From positions 1 through 28,119 of the forward strand of contig CAZLXP010000026.1 in the NCBI GenBank assembly GCA_964563535.1: a stretch of 28,119 bases of DNA. The letters are read 5' to 3'. The position numbers and the translations under genes are program-made. The DNA comes from WVWN01 sp964563535 (GTDB lineage Bacteria > RBG-13-66-14 > B26-G2 > WVWN01). A model generated the notes under the pieces. The model did no database searches and was not told the origin of the DNA. It saw only the letters and a program-made list of their open reading frames with translations. Shown here in pieces: positions 1-7,374 of the stretch (position 1 is its first letter; the number at the start of each line of letters is the position of its first letter).

Positions 1-1
1 C

Positions 2-895
2 GACGGCGGCGACGGAGGCCGCGGCGGGTCGGTATATGCCGTCGGCGACGAAACCTTACGGACGTTAAATCACCTCGCCGGCGTGGAGGTCGTCGCGGCC
101 GGCCGGGGCGGCAACGGCGCCGCGCGCAAACGCGGCGGCCGCGCCGGTAGCGACCAAAGGATTCGTTTGCCGTTGGGGACGGAGGTCAGAACGGCGGAGG
201 GCGAGTTATGGGGGGAGATACTCGAGCCGGGCGCCGAATTGATGCTGGCCCGCGGCGGACGGGGCGGCCGGGGCAACGCCCGGTTTGCGACGGCAACGCT
301 GCAAGTCCCCCGTTACGCGGAGGAGGGCGGGGCCGGCGAGGCGCGGCGGGTCCGTTTTACGTTGAAGTTGATCGCGGACGTCGCTTTAATAGGGCCGCCC
401 AACGCCGGCAAGTCGTCGCTCTTGGCGGCTATGAGTACGGCTCACCCCAAGGTAGCCCCCTACCCTTTTACGACGTTGGCGCCCCAGGTGGGGATGGTTG
501 AGGTTACGCCCGCCAAGGCTTTCGCCGCGGTCGAGGTCCCCGGCCTGCTCGAGGGCGCGGCCGAAGGACGCGGCTTGGGCCAGGACTTCCTCCGCCACGT
601 AGAACGGGCCAAAGCGCTCGTCGTAGTTGTAGACGTCGCCGGCGCCGCGCCCAGCGAAGATTTCAAGACGGTTGTTGGGGAACTCGGCCGCTTTGACGCC
701 CGGTTGACGTCGCGGGTCAAGGTCGTGGTCGCCAATAAAATCGATTTGCCCCATCCCGGCGGCGCGCTGATTGAGCTCCGCCAGGCCGCCGGCGCGGTCG
801 TAGTCGCGACGTCGGCGGTTACGGGGGAAGGCGTAGCCGAACTGAAAAGCGTTCTTCTGGAGCTCGTGGAATCGCATGATCATTCAAGGGCTTAA
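2..895 (+). CDS. obg: GTPase Obg (CgtA), 5' end cut by window edge
   Basis: The frame is open from base 2, so about 27 residues before the apparent GTG at 83 belong to the protein and roughly the first 30 of the family length lie outside the window. The visible N-terminus is the Gly-rich Obg fold (DGGDGGRGG, later GGRGGRGNARFAT). The G domain follows: P-loop GPPNAGKSS, switch I YPFTTLAPQVG, G3 EVPGLLEGA, G4 NKID and G5 TSAVTGEG. Obg is a ribosome-associated GTPase that acts in large-subunit maturation and stress control. There is no C-terminal OCT extension, as in many short Obg proteins. One oddity is that the DxPG aspartate of G3 is Glu here (codon GAG at 533). The downstream gene starts inside its 3' end, which suggests translational coupling. 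Confidence 0.95.
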   Translation, partial: DGGDGGRGGSVYAVGDETLRTLNHLAGVEVVAAGRGGNGAARKRGGRAGSDQRIRLPLGTEVRTAEGELWGEILEPGAELMLARGGRGGRGNARFATATLQVPRYAEEGGAGEARRVRFTLKLIADVALIGPPNAGKSSLLAAMSTAHPKVAPYPFTTLAPQVGMVEVTPAKAFAAVEVPGLLEGAAEGRGLGQDFLRHVERAKALVVVVDVAGAAPSEDFKTVVGELGRFDARLTSRVKVVVANKIDLPHPGGALIELRQAAGAVVVATSAVTGEGVAELKSVLLELVESHDHSRA

Positions 896-1202
896 TTGCG
901 AAGTTACCGTCGCCGGGGGACGATACCACGTTCAAACCGAGAACGTCGGCGACAATTTGATAACGCTTATTTTCAAAGGCGGCGCGGTAGTGGCGCGGGC
1001 TAAACAACAGGTCGGCGCGTTGGAGGGGTCCGGCCGGGCCGAAAAACTCCGTCGGCTGATGCAGAGTCAGCACGAGTTGATGATAAACAAATTGCGCGAG
1101 GGGGAATTGGTTCCGATATCGCTGGAGGAACAGCTCGTCGTAGACCGCGAGGAGAAGGACCTTATCGCGAAATTCTTGGAGGAATGGGCCGAGGAGGAGT
1201 AG
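876..1202 (+). CDS. small conserved protein overlapping obg
   Basis: The 108-residue product starts at an ATG inside the last codons of obg (20-base overlap), with a GGAG sequence upstream, so it is probably translationally coupled. The N-terminal half is beta-rich and carries YHVQTENVG followed by TLIFKGGAVVARAKQQ. This resembles a small uncharacterised bacterial family with a YHVQTED-type opening and a GG-(I/V)-(I/L)-A-(S/R) strand, which I recall but cannot check here. The C-terminal half is charged and helical and ends in an acidic tail (EEWAEEE). There is no signal peptide or membrane segment, so it is likely cytosolic. Its function is unknown. The terminator at 1222-1243 closes the unit. 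Confidence 0.8.
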   Translation: MIIQGLNCEVTVAGGRYHVQTENVGDNLITLIFKGGAVVARAKQQVGALEGSGRAEKLRRLMQSQHELMINKLREGELVPISLEEQLVVDREEKDLIAKFLEEWAEEE

Positions 1203-1221
1203 GTACCGGCCAGGCGTCCCG

Positions 1222-1243
1222 GCCGCCCTCGGGGCGGCTTTTT
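1222..1243 (+). terminator. intrinsic terminator after obg unit
   Basis: A perfect 7-bp GC stem (GCCGCCC at 1222-1228, GGGCGGC at 1232-1238) with a 3-base loop is followed directly by five T. It lies about 20 bases after the stop of the 108-residue gene. Confidence 0.8.
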
Positions 1244-1314
1244 ACTAGCGAGCCGCCGGGTCTTAGCGCGCTTGTCGCCGCCGGCGCGGAAAGCGGGGAA
1301 ACTAACGGTGCGGG

Positions 1315-1343
1315 TTGTTTTGGCGCCCGAGAAGGTTTATAAT
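1315..1343 (+). promoter_or_regulatory. sigma-70-type promoter for the GT4 gene
   Basis: A perfect -10 box TATAAT (1338-1343) stands 17 bases after TTGTTT (1315-1320), which matches the -35 consensus at three positions. The site falls between the upstream terminator and the glycosyltransferase start. Confidence 0.6.
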
Positions 1344-1370
1344 ATGCCAACGGTAACGGCTTGCGTTTTA

Positions 1371-1376
1371 GGGGAG
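1371..1376 (+). promoter_or_regulatory. ribosome binding site setting the GT4 start at GTG 1382
   Basis: GGGGAG lies five bases before GTG 1382. An upstream in-frame TTG at 1361 has no such site, and the residues after 1382 (MRILIIASEVPYPP) are a typical GT4 N-terminus. Confidence 0.7.
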
Positions 1377-1381
1377 CAGGC

Positions 1382-2569
1382 GTGCGTATTTTGATTATTG
1401 CCTCGGAAGTTCCGTACCCGCCTACCGATTCGAACCGCGCGGTGGTCTTTAACCTCCTTCGCCATTTCCGCGACCAGCACGACGTCACGATGCTCGCCAT
1501 GACGGCCGGGGACGCGGCCGAGGATGTCGCCATCGTCAGCGGTATGGTGAAAGAATTAGTCCTCGTGGAGCACGAGATTTCGAAGACGCGTTTTCGGCGC
1601 CTACAGAGTATGCTGACTATTTGGCCTTTTGGCATATTATTATATCGGAACCGGTATTTCGCATCGACATTGGAACGGTTGCTTAACCGGAAACGGTTCG
1701 ACGTTATCATCGGCGGCCATATTAACATGGCCCAGTATACCGTCGGCGTCGAGCACACCCCTAAGATTATCGCGCCGTTGGACGCGGTTTCTTTATACTA
1801 TAAACGCCAGCTCGGCCTTCCGCTCGACCCCGCCGCTTTCATATACTGCCTTTTACAGTACTGGAAGGTTAGGCGGTACGAAAGGCGGACGTACAGCCGT
1901 TACGACGCTTGCGTGCTGGTCGCCCGCCGCGACGCCGAAATTATCCGCGAACTATGCCCCGGCCTTCCCATCTATTTCGCGCCTTCGGGTACCGATATCC
2001 CGCCCGCCAAGGCGGTGGCGAAGGTGCCTTTTTCGATCGCCTTCTCGGGGGTGATGGATTACCCCCCCAACGTCGACGCGGCCGTATATTTCGCCAACGA
2101 AATATTCCCCCGCATCCGGCGGGAAATCGGCGAGGCGGAATTCCACGTGGTGGGCAAGGACCCCAACGCCGAGGTGCGGTCGTTAGGCCGTCGTAAGGGC
2201 GTCGTCGTAACCGGGACCGTGCCGGACGTCAAGGAGTACCTGCGGCGGGCCCAGGTCTACGTTTGCCCTATGCGGCTCGGCGCCGGCATGAAGATGAAGG
2301 TGCTCGAGGCGATGGCCGTATCGCTGCCGGTGGTTTCCACGACCCGCGGCGCGGAGGGAATGGACTTCGTCGCCGGGCGCGAGTTTATCGCCGCGGACGA
2401 GCCGGCCGAATTCGCCGCGGCGGTCGTCCGCCTTTTGGGCGACGAACGATTACGCGAAGAGTACGGCCGGTGGGGTCGCCAAGCGGTAGAGCGTAACTAT
2501 ACGTGGGACGCGCACGCCCGGGCGTGGGAGGAGATCATAAATTCCGTCGCCGCCGTGAGGAAATACTGA
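1382..2569 (+). CDS. GT4-type glycosyltransferase
   Basis: The 395-residue product starts at GTG 1382 (better ribosome site than TTG 1361). It is a two-domain GT-B enzyme that would transfer a sugar from a nucleotide-sugar donor to a glycan or lipid acceptor at the inner face of the membrane. The N-terminal acceptor domain opens RILIIASEVPYPPTDSNRA. The C-terminal donor domain has YPPNVDAAVYF, FHVVGKDP, GVVVTGTVPDVKEYL and the KMKVLEAMAVSLPVVST segment with the family Glu, then GAEGM. The order resembles the GT4 subgroup associated with exopolysaccharide and EpsH-type loci (TIGR03087-like), but acceptor and donor cannot be read from sequence. The gene stands alone behind its own promoter and converges with yicC 13 bases away. 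Confidence 0.9.
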   Translation: MRILIIASEVPYPPTDSNRAVVFNLLRHFRDQHDVTMLAMTAGDAAEDVAIVSGMVKELVLVEHEISKTRFRRLQSMLTIWPFGILLYRNRYFASTLERLLNRKRFDVIIGGHINMAQYTVGVEHTPKIIAPLDAVSLYYKRQLGLPLDPAAFIYCLLQYWKVRRYERRTYSRYDACVLVARRDAEIIRELCPGLPIYFAPSGTDIPPAKAVAKVPFSIAFSGVMDYPPNVDAAVYFANEIFPRIRREIGEAEFHVVGKDPNAEVRSLGRRKGVVVTGTVPDVKEYLRRAQVYVCPMRLGAGMKMKVLEAMAVSLPVVSTTRGAEGMDFVAGREFIAADEPAEFAAAVVRLLGDERLREEYGRWGRQAVERNYTWDAHARAWEEIINSVAAVRKY

Positions 2570-2582
2570 CCGGCGCGGCGCG

Positions 2583-3461
2583 TTATTCGACGTTCTGGAC
2601 CTGCTCGCGAATTTGCTCGAGGAGGTCCTTTATCTCTATAACCGACGACGCAACGCGAGCGTCTTGGCCCTTGGCCGCGAGGGTATTCGCTTCGCGGTTC
2701 AACTCGACCGTCAGGAAGTCTAGCCGGCGGCCGACCTTCACGCCTTGGACGACCGCTTCGGCGAAGGCATGGATGTGGGCCCGGCTGCGGACGATCTCCT
2801 CGCTGACGTCGGCCCTCTCGGCGAATAAAGCGACCTCGGCCTCGAGGCGCGCCTCGTCGACGGCGTGGCCGCGGGCGAACTCGGCGGCGCGGGAGGCGAG
2901 CCTGGCCCGGTAGGCGGCGATTACGTCGGGGGCGCGCGCGGCGACGTCGTCGATTAGCCGCGTGACGAGTTGCAGCTTATTTTGAAGGTCGGCGGCCAGT
3001 TTCGCTCCCTCCCTCGCGCGCATCTCGACAACGCGCGCCAGCGCGGCGTCGAGGGCCGCCATTACGCTTTCGGCAAGGGTTTCTTCGTCCCGCGTCTCTT
3101 CCTCGACCGTGAGGAACCACTCGGCCGACGTCAGCGCCTCGACCGGGAAGTCCCCTTTCAACCCCAAGGCATAGCGCAAGCGCTCGAACTCGCTCACGTA
3201 TTGGCGCGCCAGGTCGACGTCGGCGGTAACGCGTTTGGGCGCCGGCGCGGCGCCGCGTACGGCCACGCTCACGTGCACCGAGCCGCGGGCGAGCTTTTCG
3301 GCCACCCGGGACCGAATCTTCAGCTCCAACGAGCCGTACTCGCGCAAGCCGCGGACGGTGACGTCAAGGTGGCGGCCGTTTAGGGCGGTCACCTCTATGA
3401 CGACGACGCCGTCGCCGTAGGGCGCGTCGCCGCGGCCGAATCCCGTCATCGATTTCAACAT
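2583..3461 (-). CDS. yicC: YicC/YloC-family endoribonuclease
   Basis: The 292-residue product has the family's usual length. The start at 3461 gives MLKSMTGFGRG, the invariant YicC opening, and has GAGGT five bases upstream; a longer frame to 3512 adds 17 residues with no family match. The centre has RGSVHVSV and the C-terminus carries the DUF1732-type ending with EVALFAERADVSEEIVRSRAHI, GRRLDFLTVELNREANTLAAK and IKDLLEQIREQVQNVE. Family members are Mg/Mn-dependent RNases that cut structured or small RNAs, so a role in RNA turnover is likely. It is divergent from queA and convergent with the GT4 gene. Confidence 0.93.
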   Translation of the reverse strand: MLKSMTGFGRGDAPYGDGVVVIEVTALNGRHLDVTVRGLREYGSLELKIRSRVAEKLARGSVHVSVAVRGAAPAPKRVTADVDLARQYVSEFERLRYALGLKGDFPVEALTSAEWFLTVEEETRDEETLAESVMAALDAALARVVEMRAREGAKLAADLQNKLQLVTRLIDDVAARAPDVIAAYRARLASRAAEFARGHAVDEARLEAEVALFAERADVSEEIVRSRAHIHAFAEAVVQGVKVGRRLDFLTVELNREANTLAAKGQDARVASSVIEIKDLLEQIREQVQNVE

Positions 3462-3466
3462 GAGAG

Positions 3467-3471
3467 ACCTC
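3467..3471 (-). promoter_or_regulatory. ribosome binding site setting the yicC start
   Basis: On the minus strand GAGGT ends five bases before ATG 3461 and picks this start over the upstream ATG at 3512. Confidence 0.6.
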
Positions 3472-3483
3472 GCAACATGTTTC

Positions 3484-3512
3484 ATATTATCATCATAAAA
3501 AATTCGGCGCAA
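3484..3512 (-). promoter_or_regulatory. candidate yicC promoter
   Basis: Read on the minus strand, TTGCGC (3507-3512) and TAATAT (3484-3489) are separated by 17 bases inside an AT-rich patch that is unusual for this GC-rich window. The boxes match consensus at three and four positions, so this is a moderate call. Confidence 0.4.
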
Positions 3513-3559
3513 GGATATACGGCACGCCGTTTAAACTCCCACCGACCCCGAAATTGTGT

Positions 3560-3565
3560 TAAAAT
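3560..3565 (+). promoter_or_regulatory. candidate -10 box for queA
   Basis: TAAAAT matches five of six consensus bases and lies 12 bases before ATG 3578. No -35 box was seen at normal spacing. If used, transcription would start within a few bases of the ATG, giving an almost leaderless mRNA. Confidence 0.4.
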
Positions 3566-3577
3566 TCACATTGCCTT

Positions 3578-4609
3578 ATGAAAGTCGGCATAATCGATTA
3601 TAAACTCCCCCGCAAGTTGATCGCCCAGCAACCCGCGGCCGAACGAGACCGCGCGCGCCTTATGGTATGCCGGCGCAGCGGCGGCGCGCCGTCGCATCGG
3701 ACCTTCGCCGATTTTCCGGCCCTCTTGCGCCCGGGCGACGTTTTGGTCGTTAACGATACGTCGGTTTACCCGGCCCGCCTCGTCGGCCTCGCCGACGGCG
3801 CCGCGGCCGAGCTGTTGTTGCTCAAGAAGTTGGCTCACGGTCGCTACCGGGCGTTGGCTCGCCCGGCCGGGCGCGCCGTAATCGGTGCGCGGTTTTTTTT
3901 CGGTGACGACGGCCTATGCGCCGAAGTCGTGGGCGTACTCGTCGGGCCCGAACGCATCGTGGAATTTTTCGGCGTCGACGACGTGGAGGCGACCATCGAC
4001 GCGGTGGGCCGCGTCCCGCTGCCGCCTTATATTAAAAGGCCGGAAGGGCCCACCGCCCGGGACAGGGAACGGTACCAGACCGTTTATGCCAAACGACGAG
4101 GTTCGGTGGCGGCGCCGACCGCGGGCCTGCACTTCACCCGCCCCCTGCTCGAGGAGGTACGCGCCGCGGGCGTCGACGTCGTGGAGCTGACCCTCCACAT
4201 ATCTTATGGCACGTTCAAACCTATCCGCGCGGAGTCGTTCGAAGAACACGAGATGGAACGGGAGGAGATGAACGTTAGCCGTTCGGCGGCGCGCTCGATA
4301 AGCGCGGCCAAGCTGGAGGGACGGCGGGTCGTGGCGGCGGGCACGACGGCCGTGCGGGCGCTCGAGACCGCCGGGGACGAGGGCGGCGTCGTCGCCCCCT
4401 TCCGCGGCGAGACCGATTTATTTATTTACCCGGGTTATAAGTTCAAGGTCGTGGATGCGCTTATGACGAATTTTCACTTGCCGCGCTCGAGTTTATTGGC
4501 GCTGGTTGCCGCGTTCGCCGGCGTCGAAAACGTCCTCGAGTGGTACGGCGCGGCCGTCGAGGGAAATTATCGCTTTTACTCGTACGGCGACGCTATGTTC
4601 ATCTATTAA
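3578..4609 (+). CDS. queA: S-adenosylmethionine:tRNA ribosyltransferase-isomerase QueA
   Basis: The 343-residue product is full length for QueA. The enzyme transfers and isomerises the ribosyl part of S-adenosylmethionine onto preQ1 in the tRNA anticodon to make epoxyqueuosine. Hallmarks in order are DYKLPRKLIAQQPAAERDRARLMV, VVNDTSVYPARL, PLPPYIKR, APTAGLHFT, TLHISYGTFKPI, GTTAVRALET, TDLFIYPGYKFKVVDALMTNF and HLPRSSLLALVAAFAG. No Shine-Dalgarno sequence precedes the ATG. A run of eight T (3893-3900) codes for consecutive Phe. The partner enzyme Tgt is encoded 1.7 kb away on the other strand, so both steps of queuosine insertion are local. A two-helix membrane protein follows after 13 bases. 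Confidence 0.97.
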   Translation: MKVGIIDYKLPRKLIAQQPAAERDRARLMVCRRSGGAPSHRTFADFPALLRPGDVLVVNDTSVYPARLVGLADGAAAELLLLKKLAHGRYRALARPAGRAVIGARFFFGDDGLCAEVVGVLVGPERIVEFFGVDDVEATIDAVGRVPLPPYIKRPEGPTARDRERYQTVYAKRRGSVAAPTAGLHFTRPLLEEVRAAGVDVVELTLHISYGTFKPIRAESFEEHEMEREEMNVSRSAARSISAAKLEGRRVVAAGTTAVRALETAGDEGGVVAPFRGETDLFIYPGYKFKVVDALMTNFHLPRSSLLALVAAFAGVENVLEWYGAAVEGNYRFYSYGDAMFIY

Positions 4610-4613
4610 GGAG
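4608..4613 (+). promoter_or_regulatory. ribosome binding site setting the GTG start at 4623
   Basis: AAGGAG overlaps the queA stop codon and lies nine bases before GTG 4623. It supports this start over in-frame starts inside queA. Confidence 0.6.
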
Positions 4614-4622
4614 CGGGGTACC

Positions 4623-5300
4623 GTGAGCAACCTACTGAAAATAATCGGCGTGCTGGTTTTGGTGGCGGCTTCCGTGGCGTGCTTCGTCCTGGGGCGGGAA
4701 TGGCCCGGCGTCGTTTTAGCGGGCCTGACGGTGGTCGTCTTCGTTTGGGCCGCGCTCACGTTTCAGCGACCCGTATTGAAGGTTAAGAGCGCCGAACTAA
4801 CGCTGAAAATCCTCGACGTCGACGGCAACGTGGCCTATTTTGAAAAGAAGCAGGAACTGGTCCCGCGAGGTAAGCCGCTCGCCGACATCCGCGACCGGAA
4901 TCTTTTCACCAGAGGCCGTCTGGACGATTTCCACGTCTCGCCGGGCGAAATAGGCGAGAGGATGAGCGTGGGTAAGTATTATATTATAAAGGTCGTCTTC
5001 AAACCGCCGCTCGCACCGGGCGTGCCCGTCACCCGTAAAGTAGCTTATAATATTTACGACGCGTTCGGCGGCGACGACGTTTCATTCATGTTCGTCGGCG
5101 ATTACGCCACCGACGACGTCGTCTTTCGCGTCCAATTCCCGCCCGAGCGGTTGCCCCACCGGACCCGGGCTTTCGTTAAAACCGAGGGCCGCGCGCCCAA
5201 ACCGGCCGATTTAAAACGCTCCCCCGACGGTGCCGAGGTCGAGTGGCGCGTCGGCCGCGTAAAGCCCGGCGTCCAGTATCACGTGGAATGGAGTTGGTAA
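4623..5300 (+). CDS. two-helix membrane-anchored protein of unknown function
   Basis: The 225-residue product begins at GTG 4623; the frame is open back into queA but that part codes for unstructured sequence. Two membrane helices lie close together (about residues 4-24 and 28-48) with a short GREWPG turn, so N- and C-termini should be on the same side. The rest (about 55-225) is beta-rich and soluble, with a regular alternation of strands (KVKSAELTLKILDVDG, YYIIKVVFKPP, VEWRVGRVKPGVQYHVEW) that suggests an immunoglobulin-like or similar sandwich. I recognise no family or catalytic motif. It is probably co-transcribed with queA (13-base gap), but nothing ties it to tRNA modification. Confidence 0.8.
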   Translation: MSNLLKIIGVLVLVAASVACFVLGREWPGVVLAGLTVVVFVWAALTFQRPVLKVKSAELTLKILDVDGNVAYFEKKQELVPRGKPLADIRDRNLFTRGRLDDFHVSPGEIGERMSVGKYYIIKVVFKPPLAPGVPVTRKVAYNIYDAFGGDDVSFMFVGDYATDDVVFRVQFPPERLPHRTRAFVKTEGRAPKPADLKRSPDGAEVEWRVGRVKPGVQYHVEWSW

Positions 5301-5313
5301 CGCGGCGCCGCGG

Positions 5314-6261
5314 TCATTCGGCCGCCACGCCCGTAGGTTTTTTTACCCTTTTGATAGTCAGAAGCTTTTCGCCTGAAGGGGAATAGCAGATAATCTCTTC
5401 GGCCTCGTCGTACGCTACCCACAGCCTCCCGGCGCCGTCGACGTCGATGGCCGCGACGCTTTCCGGATCCGGGATGGAAGCCGTTATTTCTTCTTTATCC
5501 GCCGATATCTTAACGATTCCCGCGTAATGCCTCGCCACCCAGACCGTTCCTCGGGCGTCGTCTACCGCAAGGTTCGTAGGTAGTTCGACCCCCGTTACTT
5601 TTCTTTTGAGCCGCCCTTCGCGGTTTATGGCGAAGACCCTATTGTTGCCGTAGTCGGCTACCCATACCAGGTCGCGGGCGGCGTCGTACGCGAGCGCCCG
5701 GCCTTCGTTTACGCCGGCCATGCTTCTTTGGGTCTCGCACTCCGGCCCCACGAGGCTCAGCGTCCTCGTGCCGCTGGCCACCCACGCCCAACAATCGCCC
5801 AACGCCGCGACCGCGAAAGGTTCGTGAAACGACGCCGAGCGGAACACCTCGTTGCCGGCGTCGTCGTATTTCGCGACCTCGTGGCCGTAGAAGTCGGCGA
5901 CCCATACCGCGCCGTCGCCGGCGTCGAGCGAGATGGACGGCTCGATCGGCCGCTTCTCAAGGACATATAAGCCGAGTTGGCTCGTCCCTATGCCGGGGGC
6001 GTGGGCGGCCTCCGCGACGCGGAAGAGCTCCCGGCCGCCGTCGACGTCGAAACACACTAAGCTGTAATCGTACCCGTCAAGGAACCAAAGGCGCCGGCGC
6101 GCCGCGTCCAGCGCAAGAGAGATCGGCCGCCGGTAGCCGTCGTAGTTGCGGACGTATTCTCCCTCGTCGGAATATTGATTCAGGCCGCCTTCGTGACCCA
6201 CCCAGACCGCGGCTTGCGCCGCGGCGGCGATGACTAAAATTACGGCTAGGGTTAGCTTCAT
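5314..6261 (-). CDS. secreted NHL/beta-propeller-like protein
   Basis: The 315-residue product has a signal peptide (KLTLAVILVIAAAAQAA) and then a series of about 40-50-residue repeats of propeller type: AVWVGHEGGLNQYSDEG, RRLWFLDGYDYSLVCFD, GAVWVADFYGHEVAKYD, DLVWVADYGNNRVFAIN, GTVWVARHYAGIVKIS and GRLWVAYDEAEEIICYS. Each has a WV/WF-A-D/Y-x-x-N/H-x-(V/I) core as in NHL and SMP-30-like propellers, so a six-blade fold is plausible. It should act outside the cytoplasm as a binding scaffold; ligand or activity is unknown. It follows tgt by 33 bases on the same strand and is probably in its operon. Only a weak ribosome site (AGGTCG) is present. Confidence 0.85.
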   Translation of the reverse strand: MKLTLAVILVIAAAAQAAVWVGHEGGLNQYSDEGEYVRNYDGYRRPISLALDAARRRLWFLDGYDYSLVCFDVDGGRELFRVAEAAHAPGIGTSQLGLYVLEKRPIEPSISLDAGDGAVWVADFYGHEVAKYDDAGNEVFRSASFHEPFAVAALGDCWAWVASGTRTLSLVGPECETQRSMAGVNEGRALAYDAARDLVWVADYGNNRVFAINREGRLKRKVTGVELPTNLAVDDARGTVWVARHYAGIVKISADKEEITASIPDPESVAAIDVDGAGRLWVAYDEAEEIICYSPSGEKLLTIKRVKKPTGVAAE

Positions 6262-6294
6262 GACGACCTATTTTAAAAGCTGGGCGCGCCGCCG

Positions 6295-7365
6295 TCAATT
6301 CTTTTCTGGCATGATTTTTTCGCGCAAGCGGGCGACGAAGCCATGGAGGTAGTATAGGTTGTGGATGGAGACCAGGCGCCCGGCCAGGTGTTCGCCCGCC
6401 AGGAAGAGGTGGCGAAGGTACGCGCGGCTGAAGCGGCGGCAGGTATAGCAACCGCATTCCGCGTCGACGGGTCGGTCGTCGTTTCGGTGCGGCGATTGGC
6501 GTAGGTTTATCCGGCCCTCGGCGGTGAGGGCGGTTCCGTGTCGGCCTTCCCGCGTCGGAACGACGCAATCGAACATATCGACGCCCGCGGCTACGGCCGG
6601 CGCTATGTCCTCCGGGCGGCCGACGCCCATCAGGTAGCGGATTTTATGTTCGGGGAGCAGCGACGCCGTAAAAGCCGCGTAGGCGGCGGTTTGCGCCGGT
6701 TCCTCGCCGACGGAGAGGCCGCCGATGGCGTAGCCGAAGAAATCCATCTCGACGAGCTGGGCCGCGCTCCGCTCGCGCAAGTCTTCGAACACCGCCCCTT
6801 GGACGATGCCGAGCAACCTTTGCGAAGGCGAGTCGTGGGCGGCGCGACAGCGGGCCGCCCACGCCGTCGTAAGCGCTACGGCTTTTTCCGCCTCCCGCCG
6901 GCTCGTGGGATAGGACGTGCAGTAGTCGAACGCCATTATGAGGTCGGCGCCGAGGTCCCGCTGGATGTCGGTGGCGAGCTCGGGCGTAAGCCGGAGGAGT
7001 TGCCCGTCGACGTGGGACCGGAACGTTACGCCGTCGTCGTCCACTTCGCGCAGCGGCGCCAGGGAGTGGATTTGGAAGCCGCCGCTGTCGCTGAGGATGG
7101 CGTGCGGCCACGACATAAATCGATGCAGGCCGCCGAGGGCGGCTACGACTTCTACCCCCGGGCGCAGGTATAAGTGGTACGCGTTGGCGACGACGATGCT
7201 CGTTCCGGCGGCCTCGAGTTCTTCCGGCGTGAGTAGTTTGACCGCGGCTTGCGTCGCGACCGGCATAAACGCCGGCGTCTTTACGGCGCCGTGGGGGGTT
7301 GTGAGGACGCCGGCGCGACCCGCGGGCCCCGCCGCTTCCACTTCGAAAGAGAAATGATCGGGCAT
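6295..7365 (-). CDS. tgt: queuine/preQ1 tRNA-guanine transglycosylase
   Basis: The 356-residue product exchanges G34 of GU(N) anticodons for preQ1. The TIM barrel shows SDSGGFQ with Asp93, GGLSVGEE at 215-222, MGVGRPEDI, FDCVVPTREGRHG with the nucleophile Asp266, and the zinc site Cys304, Cys306, Cys309 and His335. The substrate-pocket segment that is usually FDEC reads FDYC (146-149): the Asp and Cys are kept but Glu is Tyr. TREGRHG replaces the common TRNARNG. Length and all catalytic and metal residues indicate an active enzyme. It sits between rph (9-base gap) and the propeller protein, likely one transcript. Confidence 0.96.
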   Translation of the reverse strand: MPDHFSFEVEAAGPAGRAGVLTTPHGAVKTPAFMPVATQAAVKLLTPEELEAAGTSIVVANAYHLYLRPGVEVVAALGGLHRFMSWPHAILSDSGGFQIHSLAPLREVDDDGVTFRSHVDGQLLRLTPELATDIQRDLGADLIMAFDYCTSYPTSRREAEKAVALTTAWAARCRAAHDSPSQRLLGIVQGAVFEDLRERSAAQLVEMDFFGYAIGGLSVGEEPAQTAAYAAFTASLLPEHKIRYLMGVGRPEDIAPAVAAGVDMFDCVVPTREGRHGTALTAEGRINLRQSPHRNDDRPVDAECGCYTCRRFSRAYLRHLFLAGEHLAGRLVSIHNLYYLHGFVARLREKIMPEKN

Positions 7366-7374
7366 GGGCCGGAT

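Noticed and set aside
5301..5312. Perfect 12-base palindrome CGCGGCGCCGCG between convergent genes
   Set aside because: It has no loop or T tract and such GC palindromes are expected by chance in this sequence, so it is not called a terminator.
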